Assembly: GCA_027972325.1 (NCBI GenBank)
Contig: JAPMOS010000004.1
Span: 806,001 to 870,000, forward strand
Origin: Paratrimastix pyriformis
Lineage: Eukaryota > Preaxostyla > Paratrimastigidae
DNA length: 64,000 bases
Direction: 5' to 3'
The notes under the pieces were generated by a model. That model did not search any database and was not told the origin of the DNA. It saw nothing but the letters and a program-made list of their open reading frames with translations. Shown in pieces: positions 34,122-45,800 of this stretch (its first letter is position 1; each line of letters starts with the position of its first letter). Made by a program: the position numbers and the translations under genes.

Positions 34122-35543
34122 TTGAATCGTCCATCAACCGCCGGAGACTGCTCCGACCCCGTGGGGAACGAAACATTCTCTCGTCAAGTGGAAATGGAAG
34201 AGCACGCTCCTTTGGTCCTCAATGCTTTCGGGAGGACTTTGACAATTAATCACAGAATGCTTCTGAATGGTACAATTGGTGGGATCATCTCACTCTGTGC
34301 CATCGTCATCACTTTCAGTCTGTCGCTTTTAACCGGGGAGCTCACTCGTGGCCTAGTTCTCCTCCGCTGGAGGAAGAAAAACGTTGGAAATCGGGTTGCT
34401 TTTGTTGGCCTCTCTGATTCGGGGAAGACCGTGCTCTTCCATCAAGTCGGTGCCTCAGCTGGATTGTGTTGGCTGATCTTCTTTGTAGCTTCGTCTGGGC
34501 AAGCCCTGGCCAACCCAGATGTCAATGCGTGAGAGCGAAGATGATATTCTTGTCACCGACCCACGGGTCTGATCCTTCGTTGTTCGCGTTTTTTCGCTCA
34601 CCTTGACACAGGGAAAACCACTCAGTCTTCATATTCTCGACATGCCCGGCCATTCTCGCCTGTTTTATCGGTCCGCTTTCCTCGCAGCACTCTCTCATCC
34701 ACGGCTGGGTAGTGTCAAGGAGGTCCTTCCCACCGTCCGCGGCGTGCTTTTCGTTGTTGATGCCGCATCCTTTGGCGAGAATAAGCAGGCCGTGGCAGAG
34801 TCTGGTGTTCAACCAGTTGGCCACTATTTTGGGATCTCTCCCCCAGGTATCTGTATGACGTTCTGGCCAACCCACACGTGTCGAAAAACCGTGTGCCGGT
34901 TGTGCTGGTGCTGAACAAGACCGACGAGGTTGCCCGCCGGAAAGAGGGCGCCAACGAGAATGCTGCCCTCACCGAGAAAGAGGGCGAAGAGCTCGTTGAG
35001 CACATGAGCACTCAACTTGCCAACGAAATGTCCGGACTGTTCCCGCGCGTGCCCTCTTGCGTGTGGCCCTCGTGCGTGCTTGGCCCTCGTGCGTGTAACC
35101 CTCGTGCGTGTAACCCTCGTCGTGCATGTGGCCTTCGTGTATGTGGTCCTCGTGCATGTGGTCCTCGTGCATGTGCCCCTCTGCCCCTCGTGCATGTGCC
35201 CCTCTCGTGTGCACCTTGGCCTCATGCATACCTCGTGGCCCATGATCCATCTCGTCTGTGCAGCGACCTTCTTCGGCGCACCCGCGCCGGGAGCCACGGC
35301 AGTATGTCGGACCTCTCAGGCAGCCGTGCAGCGGGTGCCGCCGCCGCCGCCTCGGATTTCGTCTTCCTGGGCGACCAAAAGCACTCGTTCGCGTTTTCTC
35401 AGCTTGCCAAGTCTGCGGGATCGTATTGTTTTTCTGTCACTCACTCCGATTTTCATAGTCCGATTCGCTTCTGCTGTGCTTCGGCCCAGCGAGGCGAGGC
35501 TGATCAGGTCCAGAAGGCACTTTCTTGGATTGCCACTCGGTAA
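34122..35543 (+). CDS. SRPRB: Signal recognition particle receptor subunit beta
   Basis: SRP receptor beta is the ER-membrane GTPase that anchors SRP receptor alpha for co-translational targeting. A single transmembrane helix (LLNGTIGGIISLCAIVITFS) lies near the N-terminus. The GTPase motifs follow: P-loop GLSDSGKT, G3 as DMPGHSR, GVLFVVDAASF and G4 as NKTD. The last exon reads QRGEADQVQKALSWIATR with TAA at 35541-35543. Introns split the P-loop exon from GKPLSLHILDMPGHS, and a roughly 220-nt intron at about 35045-35260 holds imperfect CGTGCATGTG repeats. The start could be 34122 or the ATG at 34194. The G3 Asp-Met-Pro-Gly form is typical of SRP receptor beta rather than Arf. Confidence 0.9.
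35045..35260. repeat. Imperfect minisatellite in an SRPRB intron
   Basis: Degenerate 12-15 bp units such as CCCTCGTGCGTGTAA and GGTCCTCGTGCATGT are repeated about ten times between the exon ending NEMSGLF and the exon containing FVFLGDQKHSF. Confidence 0.7.
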
Positions 35544-35856
35544 CTTCGAAGAATGTGGTATTTCTCGTATTGAGGTGGAAAGGGAACGTGGACTTTTGCC
35601 GAGAACAAGTGGCGAAGAACGAAGGAAACAACCGCTCAGTGCAGATGTAATCAAACGACGGCCATGCCGTGCTGCCAACCCCTCTGCTGGCAAGAATTCG
35701 AGGGGAGGATTCGACAAGGAGACAAAGAGTCCCAAATCCGCGACCTCCCAGTTTTTCTGTCGGGGACAAGGCGGAGCATTCGGATTTCGTTTTGGCAACA
35801 ATGAATCGTCCCCCAGTGGTCGTCTTCACCCTGTGCGTTTCGACTCAGAACACGAA

Positions 35857-37411
35857 ATGGCCTTCATCATCCGCGTCCGTTTTTACTGCGGCAGATTTTT
35901 TTGAATGGTTCATCTTTCTTTCGCCTACATTCAATAGTCCATCCACGCCCGCGAGATTATCGACTCTCGTGGCATGCCCACCACCGAGGTCGATCTGACC
36001 ACCGATAAGGGTCTCTTCCGCGCCGCCGTTCCCTCTGGTGCCTCCACTGGTATCTATGAGGCCCTCGAGCTCCGCGATGGTGGTGACCGCTTCCTTGGCA
36101 AGGGTGTCATGCAGGCCGTTCGCAACGTCAACGAGCACCTCGCCCCCGCTCTCATCGGCCGCTCCGTTGAGAACCAGGCCGAGCTCGATGACTTCATGTG
36201 CGCCCTCGACGGCGACGAGAAGAAGAAGAAGTTCGGCGCCAACGCCATTCTTCCCATCTCTATGGTCCGTGTTGTGCTCACATTTCTTGTTAGATGTCTA
36301 TTTAAATATTTTTAATTTTAGGCCGCCTGCCGCGCTGCCGCTGCCGAGCTGAACATTCCCCTCTACCGCTATCTTGCCCGCCTCTGCGGCAACACCACTT
36401 TCCGCCTCCCCGTTCCTTGCCTCAACGTTCTGAACGGTGGCAAGCACGCCGGCAACAAGCTCCCCATGCAGGAGTACATGATTGCCCCCGCCGGTGCCCC
36501 CACTTTCCGCGAGGGTCTCCGCATGGGCTGCGAGGTCTACCAGCACCTGAAGTCCATCATCAAGGTTCGTTTTGTCAGACTCTGTCAAACTCTATGTATT
36601 CATTTTCGTTTGTCTTCTTGATAGACCCGCTATGGCATTGATGCCACCAATGTTGGCGATGAGGGCGGGTTCGCCCCCCCAATTGTCGATGTTAAGGAGC
36701 CTCTGCGCATCCTGACCGAGGCCATCGCCAAGGCCGGCTACACTGGCAAGATCTTCATTTGCATGGATTCGGCTGCCTCCGAGTTCTTTGACGAGAAGGC
36801 TCAGGCCTACAACCTGAACTTCAAGAACAAGGAAGCCGGTGCCAACATGGTTCCCGGCGCCCAGCTGGCCGACATCTATGAGCAGATGGCCACTGAGTTC
36901 CCCATTGCCTCCTTCGAGGATCCCTTCGACCAGGTCGGTTGATTTTTTCCTATTTCAATCCACATGCTCATTGTGATCATTCTAGGACGACTTCGAGTCC
37001 TATGCCCGTCTGACCTCCCGGATGATCCCCCACCACGTCCAGGTTGTTGGTGATGATCTCCTTGTCACCAACGTTGGCCGTGTTCGCATGGCCCTCGAGC
37101 GCCACGCCTGCAACTCCCTCCTCCTCAAGGTCAACCAGATCGGTACCGTCACTGAGTCCATCCGCGCCGCCAAGCTCGCCCTCGAGAACGGCTGGTCGGT
37201 CATGGTTTCTCACCGCTCTGGCGAGACCTCCGACACTTTCATTTCCGACCTCACCGTCGGCCTGGGCTGCGGCCAGCTTAAGACTGGTGCCCCTTGCCGT
37301 GGCGAGCGTACCGCCAAGTACAACCAGCTTCTCCGCATTGAGGAGGAGCTCGGCTCTGAGGCCGTCTATGGCTTCCCTGCCTGGACCCAGCGCGCCAACG
37401 CCACCCACTAA
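35857..37411 (+). CDS. ENO: Enolase (5 exons)
   Basis: Enolase converts 2-phosphoglycerate to phosphoenolpyruvate in glycolysis. Exon 1 is only MAFIIR (from ATG 35857) and splices through a GTCCGT donor to [12 protein letters not shown]. Further introns are 36265-36321, 36565-36624 and 36934-36985. Landmarks are [39 protein letters not shown] (metal ligand), [10 protein letters not shown] (metal ligand), [14 protein letters not shown] (catalytic Lys) and SHRSGETSD. The protein is full length and ends WTQRANATH. One oddity is [11 protein letters not shown], where nearly all enolases have Asn in place of this Met. Codon use is very strongly biased to C-ending codons without the low-complexity tails of the neighbours, as expected for a highly expressed gene. 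Confidence 0.98.
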
Positions 37412-37880
37412 ACTGCTTTCTTGGCCTTCGACGGGAAGAGGAGTGAGGACTTGTACTTCCCATCCGCCTTTGGGGTGGGGACACTTGAATGGCACTTCCG
37501 TTCCCACAGCGGCCGAGTTGTCAAAAAATGACGGAGGGCCGGTCAGTTGTTCCAAAAACGCCCGTTACAAACTGGCCAGGAGGAGGAAATCGGGCAGGAG
37601 CGTCCAAAAAAAAAACAAGACGAAAAACCGACAGACAGTTCGTTTCACCTCTCGCAAATAAGAAGAGCGAAAAACACCTTGGGGATGGTTAGACCCCCCC
37701 TTCCCCCCTCAACAACGACAACAAAAAAATAAAAACGGGGAGAAAATCACACGCAGAAACAGATACGCGTCGCGGGAAAGAAGGCGGGAGGGGCGGATCT
37801 CATCCGAAACGGGAAATTCATATAAAGTGTGAGCAGGTCCAGCAGCGGGGCCAGAGGACATGAGCGCCCTCGACACACAC
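37412..37880. other. Convergent intergenic region between enolase and TMEM131
   Basis: This region is AT-richer than its surroundings, with A runs (near 37600 and 37725). No ORF or RNA gene is recognised. It holds the 3' flanks of both convergent genes. Confidence 0.6.
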
Positions 37881-39047
37881 CTACGATGCGAACCGAAAGT
37901 CGACATCCCCCTCGGCCTTCTCCTCCCCGGGCGGCGCGGCTCCCTCCACGGGAGTCGACACCTGATGAGCCCCGGGCTCCGGTGCCGGGGTGACATCCAC
38001 GGCGGGGGCGGCGCCCTGGGCCGGAGGAGGAGGGGGAGGGGGAGGAGGGGCCGCCGGGGCCGGGGCCGGGGCCGGGGCAGGGGCCGGGGCCGGGGCCGGG
38101 GCAGGGACGGAAAAGAGCTGGCCAGGGGGAGGCAGCCGAGACCGCCGCGCCCGGGCGGAGGAGAGGCCCTGGGACGCCCCTTGCCGCGACTGGGAGGGAG
38201 GGTAGGGAGCAAGCAGCAAGGTCGAAAAAAGGAATGAGGGGCGGCTTGAGGGGGAAGAGGAGAGGTGGGCCGCCACACCGTGCTCAACATGCCCCGGGGA
38301 GGGGGAGGCAGGCGATGCGGACCTGGAAATAGGCCGAGGGGCTGGCCGCGAAGAGGGAGTCCTCGGGGATGGCCATCTCGCCCAGCCGCGAGGCCGGCGG
38401 TTCGGTGGGCGGGGTCTCCACCGCGGCCCGCAGGGCCTCCGGGGGCGGAGGCGCCGGCATGGTCATGGGCATGGCCAGGGCCCCAGCCCCCATGAAGCCG
38501 CCGCCGGTGCGGGCGCCGGGGGTGAGGGGCGAGTGGCCATCGGTGGGGTCGGAAAGGCCGAGCGAGGGAGCGTACGGCTCCAGGGAGGGGAACGGGGACG
38601 AGGAGGACAGCAGGCCACCGGGCATCATCCCCCCGGAGGCGGCGGCAGCGGCGGCCCGCAGCGGGGCGGGCGAGGGGAAGGGCCCCGAGATGGCGGGCGG
38701 CGAGCAGGTCGCCAGGCTGCCGTCCGTGGCCAGGGGCCGGAGGGGCGGGGTCCGTGGCGAGGATGTCGTCATCCCCCCGTCCTTGGTGGCCCCCTCCGGG
38801 TGCAGCAGATACGGGGGCGGGGGCGGCAACATGCAGTGCTGCTGTTGCTCCGCCTCCTCCTCCTCCGCCTCCGGCTCGCCCTCGTGCCCGGCAAGCTGAA
38901 TCCCGCCCGGTCCATCCAACGGCCCCCCGTAGAAACCGCCGCCGCCACCACCCATGCGGAGCTGGGCCGCCGCCGCAAGCATGAGCTGCTGGGGCGTCAG
39001 CCGGGAGGCCCAGCCCGAGAGAAGCTCGGCGGTCGGGAGGGGCAGCG

Positions 39048-39088
<41 letters not shown>

Positions 39089-39818
39089 GCGCTCAGGGCC
39101 GCGGCCATGGAGGAGGCCGCGAAGTAGGTCATGAGGGCCTCCGTGGCCGGGCCGGTGAGCCCCGGGGCCAGGCCAGGATAGGCCAGGGGTGAGAGCGGCA
39201 CCGCGGGTACGCCCCCCGCCTCCACCGCACCGACCGAGGGGGAGCTGTCCTCGCCGCTGGGAGGGTGCTGGGCGGCGTGCAGCGCCACCCCCTCGGCGGG
39301 GATGTCATGCTTCCCCCCGGTGGCGGCGGCGGTGGTGGTGGTGGTGTGGTGATGATGATGGTGACGGTGATGATGGTGATGCCGATGCTGCTCCTGCTCC
39401 TGCTCCGGCTGCTGTCCGTCGGCCGGCGTGTGATGGCCGCTCTCGTCGGCCGTGCTGCTGGTGGTGATGCTGCTGCCGCCCGTTGTGGCGGGTGGGGGCG
39501 TGGCGGCCGGCGGGGTGCGTGGGGGCGGGGTCCCATCGACGGGCGACCGAGGCGCCGCGCCGAGGCTGAACGGGGTGCAGGCCGGCGAGCGAGGCGAGGC
39601 GGGGACGGGCGAGCCTGCGGCGGTCAGTGGCGAATCGCCCCCCGCGGGGGTCGCCGGGTGCTGTGGGGCCGGCTTGGTGAAGGGCGAGGTGAAGGGCGAG
39701 CCGGGGGGCGGCGCCGGGCCCGAGAGGGGGGTGGTGGTGGACAGGGGGGCGGATGAGGACGTGGGCGAGACGACGTCTCCGGGTGGGAAGGACCCCGCCG
39801 CCACGCCGGCCATCTGCG

Positions 39819-39874
<56 letters not shown>

Positions 39875-42800
39875 AGGCTCAACATGTAGATATGCTGCAG
39901 GGGACGGGGTGATGGTGAGGGACACGACGAATGAGCAACTCGCACATTGGAGTGGAGATGCTGGCTGATGATGCTGGCTGATGATGATACTGAATGAATG
40001 ATTGAATGATGATGCTGATGCTGGTGGTGTCGATGCTGGTGGTGTCGATGCTGGTGATGTCGATGCTGGTGATGTCGATGCTGGTGATGTCGATGCTGGT
40101 GATGTCGATGCTGGTGATGTCGATGCTGGTGGTGTCGATGCTGGTGATGTCGATGCTGGTGGTGTCGATGCTGGTGATGTCGATGCTGGTGATGATCGGA
40201 GGAGGAAGATGATGGTGCTGGCGATCATTGGACGATTGGATGCTGCTGCTGATGAGGACGAGGACGAGGACGCGGGTACATGTGCTGCTGGTATTGGCAC
40301 CAGACCTGCAGGATGCGCTGCTGAAGCTGTGCCTGCGCGACGGCCTGCTGCTGCTGCTGCTCTCGCTGCATCTCAAACATCTTCAGCTGGGCGGCGGCCT
40401 GCTGGACGAAGGCCAGTTGCTGCAGGCCGGCAAGTTGGGCCGCCGCCGCCCGCTGCTGCTGCTGCTGATCCGGGGGGGCGGCCGACGGAGCGCCAGCAGT
40501 CAGGGCCAACTGGCGCTGCAGCTGCGAGTAGGCCGCCTCGAGATTCGGCTGCTGAGCGTCCTCGGGCTGCTGCTGCTGCTGCTGTTGCTGCTGCTGCATC
40601 TGCATGAGCAGCTGGCGAACGAGGGCCAGCCGCTGGTGGACGGTGTCCAGGGCGGGGTCCTGAGGCAGCGGCCGGCCGGCCGGGTCCGTGAGGCCCTCGG
40701 CGCCCATGCCCGCAGCCTGCAGCGCCGACCCCTCGGTGCCGCTGTCGGCAGTGGGCGCCACCTGATGCTGATCGCCGAAGTAGCCGCCGCCCGAGCGGAC
40801 CGACGAGGATGGCGAGGTCGGTGAGGCGGGCGACAACGGGTCGGACGGGGCGGGACCTGCCCGGGGTGAGAAGCGGTCAAGCCCCGGGGGAGGCGGCTGG
40901 TGCCGCGGGGCGACCGCCGGCTGGTCGGGCAGCATGACGGGGGAGTGCTCGGGGTCCCCGGCTGCGGCCATGTCGAGGCCCGCGCCGCCCCCCCAGAGCA
41001 GCTCAGCCAGCATGGCCGCTCCGCCCCCGGCCGGGAACCCCCCGCTGCCCCTGCGCTGGTGGGTGGGCCGGGCGGGGGCCGGGCTGAAGGACGGGGGCAG
41101 GGGCGGCAGGCTGGGCAGGGGCCCCAGCATGAGGCCGGTGGCCGGGAGGGGCAGGGCCGTCGGCGAGCTGAGCGGGGAGATGGTCAGGGTGGGCAGGGCG
41201 GCGTCCAGCAGCGACCCCCCGCCACCCGCCACCGAGGCCGAGTCGGAGGCGCGGGCTGAGGCCGAGCCCTCCGAGGGGAGCAGGGTCCCCAGGGCCAGCG
41301 GGTGCACCGCGAAGACATCGTGAACGCGGGCCGCCGGGGCCGGGGTGACCGGGGAGGGCGACGGTGCAGGCCCGGGTGCCGGGGCCGGGGTGCCCGTGGC
41401 AGCCGCAAGGAGGTCGGCCATGGCGGTCGATGGCGGGCTGGCGGCTCGTGTGGTGGGCTGCTGTCCCCGGGAGGCCGCGGCCCCCCCGGTGGCGTTGGCG
41501 GCCAGGCTCAGCTGCAGCTGGCGGGCGATGTATTCCTTGTCGAAGGGCAGCCGGCTGCCCCGGGCGGCGGCTGAGGCACGGGGCGGGGGGCCGGGGGCTG
41601 TAGGAGTGTCCCGCTGGGAGTCCTTGTCCTTGTCCTTGGGTTCGGCGGCGGGCCTGGTCTGCTTGCCGTCCCTGGCGGAGGGCTCGGGAGGGGCGGCGGG
41701 GGCGGAGGGGGCGGGAGCAGCTCGCGCCAACCTGCGGGCGGGTGAGCCGCCGGGTTGGGTTTTGTCGGTCGGAGGCTGGGCGGCGGGGGCGGCGGGGTGC
41801 GCCGGATGGGGCTGGGCGGGGACAGGGGCGGTCGGAGGCGAAGCAGCAGCAGTCGCCACCACAGCAGCCGGCGCGGGGGCGGGCGCGGAGGGGTGCGGGG
41901 GCGAGGCGGCCGGGGGCCCCTTGACAATGGGCGGGGCCGTGGTGGCGATGGGGGGCAGCGGCACGCGGGGCGAGCGGGCCGTGGTGCGGGTGGGCTTGGG
42001 GGACAGCGAGGTCACGGAGGATGTCCGCTGCATCCGGTCGGCCGCCAGGGATGGTGCCGGGGTCTCCGTCACGCTGGCTGCGTGGGGCCGGGCGGGCCGG
42101 GGCGAGGTGCTGGTGCCGGTTGCGGTGCCGGGGTCACTGGCGGGAGGCGCCAGGGGGGCGGGGGACCCGGGGTTCGGGGATGCGGCCGGTGGTGGCGGGG
42201 ATGGCGACGGGGACGGCGACGGGCCAGCGGCGGCAGCAACGGCGGGCCGGGTCTCCTTCTGTGGACTGCGCGGCGGGGGGGCGGGGGCCGGGGGACCGGG
42301 TGCGGGGGCAGCGTGTGGGACGAACCCCGGCGGAGTGGGGCGCGTGTGGGGGGTCTTCACGGGCGAGGAGGCAGCCCCCACACCCGCGGGTGCCGGTGCC
42401 GGCGCGGGCGCGGGCGCGGGCGCGGACTGTTGCGGGGCGGGCGGAGCTGCAGGCTCGGTGGCCACCGGAGCGGCGGGAGCGGGCTGGGGCTGGGTCGGGT
42501 GCTGCTCCCTGTTCGATCCGCCGGGTGCGGCGGCTGCGGCTGCGGCCCGGGCGGCGGCCTTGGCGGCAGCTCGGGAGGCCTTCCGGCTGGCGGCCCGGCT
42601 GGGCGGCTGCTGCTCGACGGGGGCGGGGGCAGCGCTGGGGGCGGCAGACGCAGCCACGACGCCCGGCTCCTCGGGGGGCACGGCGGTGGCGGCCAGAGGG
42701 ACACTCGGGGCCACGGGGACCGGGGCGGGAGCGGCGGGGGCGGCGGGGGCGACGACAGCGGGGGCAGAAGCGGGATGGGACGCGGCTTCGGAGGGACCCG

Positions 42801-45800
42801 CCTCCGTCGAGGCAGGGGACGATGTTGGTGCGGGCGCGGGTGCTGTTGGTGCTGACGATGCGGATACGGATGCTGGTGCTGGTGCTGGTGCTGGTGCTGG
42901 TGCTGGTGCTGGTGCTGGTGCTGGTGCTGGTGCTGGTGCTGGTGCTGGTGCTGGTGCTGGTGTTGGCGCTGTTGGTGCGGACGCAGCTGCCCGAGGCGGC
43001 GACTTCTTTTTTTCGCGCTGCTGCTTCTTGTCGCGCTTCGTGGCGCCGGGCTGCTTGCTGGCGGCGCCCTCGGCAGCGGCCGGGACGGCAAGGGAAGGGC
43101 TCGGGACCGGGACCGGGACCGGGACAGGGACCGGGACAGGGACCGGGACAGGGGTGACGGCGCCCTGGTGTTGCTGCGGCTGCGGCTGCTGTGAGGCGGC
43201 GGCCGGGAGGGGTCGGGCGGCCGGAGGGGCGGCGGTGTCTGCATGCGTCGTCACCCCCTCGACCGCGGCTCCTGCCGGCTGCGGCTTCTGGGGAGATGAG
43301 GGCCGCGCGGGTGGTGGGGTTGAGGAGGGCTCGGTCCGGCTCCGCGGCGGGGCTTCGGCTGTCCTCACAGGCGCGGCTGGGCGGCCGGTGGTCGAAGCGG
43401 GTGCAGGGGCAGGGGCAGGGGCAGGGGCAGGGACAGGGACGGGGACAGGGGCAGGGGCAGGGCTGGCGGGCGCGATCGCGGCGACGACGCGGGTCGGGGA
43501 CGGGGCGACCGAGGCCGGGACTGCTGGCGCGGGGGCTGGCGCGGGGGCTGGGGCTGGGGCTGGGGCGAGGGGCTGGGGACCGGACGCGGGCGGGGTGGTG
43601 GCGGGGCCCCGGGTGGTGGGCCTCTGGGCCTTGTTGGCAGAGCGGGCGCGGACGGGGGCCGCGGACGGGGTCGGGGCCGGAGGTGGCACGGGGGATGGAG
43701 CCAGAACCGGGGCCGGGGTCTCCCGTGGCGGCGCTTCCACGCCCAGCGGGGGCCGGACAGGCGAGCGAGCCGGGGTGGCCTTGCGGGCCGGGGCGGCGGG
43801 CTTGGACCCGGCGTGTGGCGTCAGGCCCTCCTGGGGTTGGGCCGGCGGGGCCGCCGGCGATCCTCCGGCGGCCGGCTGGCGGCTGGGGCCTCCAACGGCC
43901 ACCTGCTGCTGGGGCTGGGGCTGGGGCTGGGGCTGGGGCTGGGGCTGGGGCTGGGCCTCGATCAGTGCGGCGCGCGGTTCCCGGGCTGCGGCCACGGGGG
44001 CCGGGAGGTCGCGGGTGGGGCTGCCGACCGGCTGTACGGGAAGAGGCTGGGACGGTGGTGGCGGCCTTGTGGCGGCGGCAGGGGCGCCTGGGGTGGGCGG
44101 GTCGGCGGGTCGAGCGGATGGCGCGGCGGCCGGGCTGGGGGTCGGCGCGGGGTTGCACACATCCTGATGGGCGACGGGCCTCGCGGGAGGCGCCGGGGCC
44201 GCCGGGGCCAAGTCCGCGGGTGCGATCCGGACAGGGGACTGCGAGGAGGCAGCGGTCACAGCCCCAGTGGGAAGGGCAGGCGCTGGGTCCGCCGCGGTGA
44301 CGACAGCGGGAGGGACAGCAGCGGCAGGATGCGTGACCTCATCGGGGGGGCGCCGCTGTGGCGCTGGTGGCGCCGCCGCCACCGCCGCCCCGGGCTGGTG
44401 GGCGCTCGGGGCCGGGACGGCGGCCGGGCAGCGAGGAGCCTCGGGGCGGGCAGACGTCGACTTGGAATTGGCTGGGGGAGGCAATGGGGCCGTTGCCGCT
44501 GCCACTGCTGTTGTTGACGGCGATGAGGGGGCGTCGTGGTCCTCATCGGGACGGCTCGGCGTCGGTGTGTTGTTGCTGCTGCTGCCATTGTTGGGGGCGG
44601 CGGCTTGGCCTGGCGTCACCGGCTCAACAGCAGCCGCAGAATGGCCAGGGGCCGGCCGGCCGGCATCACCGCCAGACGTCACGGCCACCATCGGAGGCAC
44701 CAACCAAACGGGCCGCGGCTGCGGGTTGGATGGGGGTTTTCCGGTCTCGGTGGGCGGGGGCGTGGCCGGGCTGTCGGCAATGCTGCTCGGGGGATGGCGC
44801 GCCCCCGATGAGGGTGCCGACGGGATGAGGGGCGGGAGCGGCGGGGTGGCGGGCCGGCTTCCGGCGGAGGCCTTGGCGGCCAGGGTGCCCTTGGGGGCGA
44901 CGGGGGCCGGCTGGGAGGCGGCGGGCGGCGCTGCCGAGGCGGGCCGCACGGGATCGGGCGAGAGGGGCACCACTCGGATTGGGGGCGGCAGGACGGGGGC
45001 GACGGAGGGCCGGCGCGGGGGGGGACGGCGGTGCGGGGAGCCGGCCGAGGGGACGGGGGATTCGCTGCTGCTGCGGGGCCGCGTGGGCGTGGCCGGGGGC
45101 GAAGGCGTGCCGGCGGGTGACTTCTGACGCTCCCGGTGGGCGTGGGGGTGCGCCGCCGCGATGGCAGGCGGGGGCGCCGGCCGGCGATGGGCGGCCTGTC
45201 CACCCAGGACGCGCTTGAGGCAGGGGGCCAGAGAGCCCGGGCAGATCCGGGCGATGGCCAGCAGGCTCAGGCCGATCACCACCAGCCCGTAGAAGATCAC
45301 CGCCAGGGGGCGCACCCAGAGGGGCAGCACGTCCCCCGCGTAGCGGGCCTGGGCGGCCGGGCTGAGCAGGTGGGGCGGCACCAGGCCCACCAGGGCGAAC
45401 CGCTGCCGGGTGCTCTGGGCCGTGAGCAGGTGCAGAGCCGTGCGGGCGGCCAGCCGGTCGGGGGTGGCCCGGAAGGCGATCTGGAGCATGGCGCTGCCGC
45501 GGGCGGGCACTCGGAGGCTGGCCGTGCCGGCCACGAGGGGCGTGGAGCGTGCCCGGGGGTAGAGGACCGAGGGGGTGCTCACACAGGGCGGATCCACAAT
45601 TCGGAACCCGTCCACCTCGCTATCCCCCCATGGGAAGATGGACGACGAACACAGCCAAGTGGTGGATTGATCGACGGGGGCACATGGACGGGGGGGGGGG
45701 GGGGGGGGGGGGATGGACGGGGATTGGACGGGGATTGGACGGGGGGGATTGGACGGGGGATTGGACGGGGGGGATTGGACGGGGGGGATTGGACGGGGGG

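Noticed and set aside
40006-40212. Open frames made of repeated 5-residue units
   Set aside because: The 15-bp repeat keeps frames open by its length. Splice signals on both sides place it in an intron.
41345-44167. A 940-codon open frame on the plus strand
   Set aside because: It is the antisense shadow of the Pro/Ala-rich TMEM131 tail. GC-rich low-complexity DNA lacks stop codons in several frames, and the plus frame is only Gly/Ala/Arg-rich.
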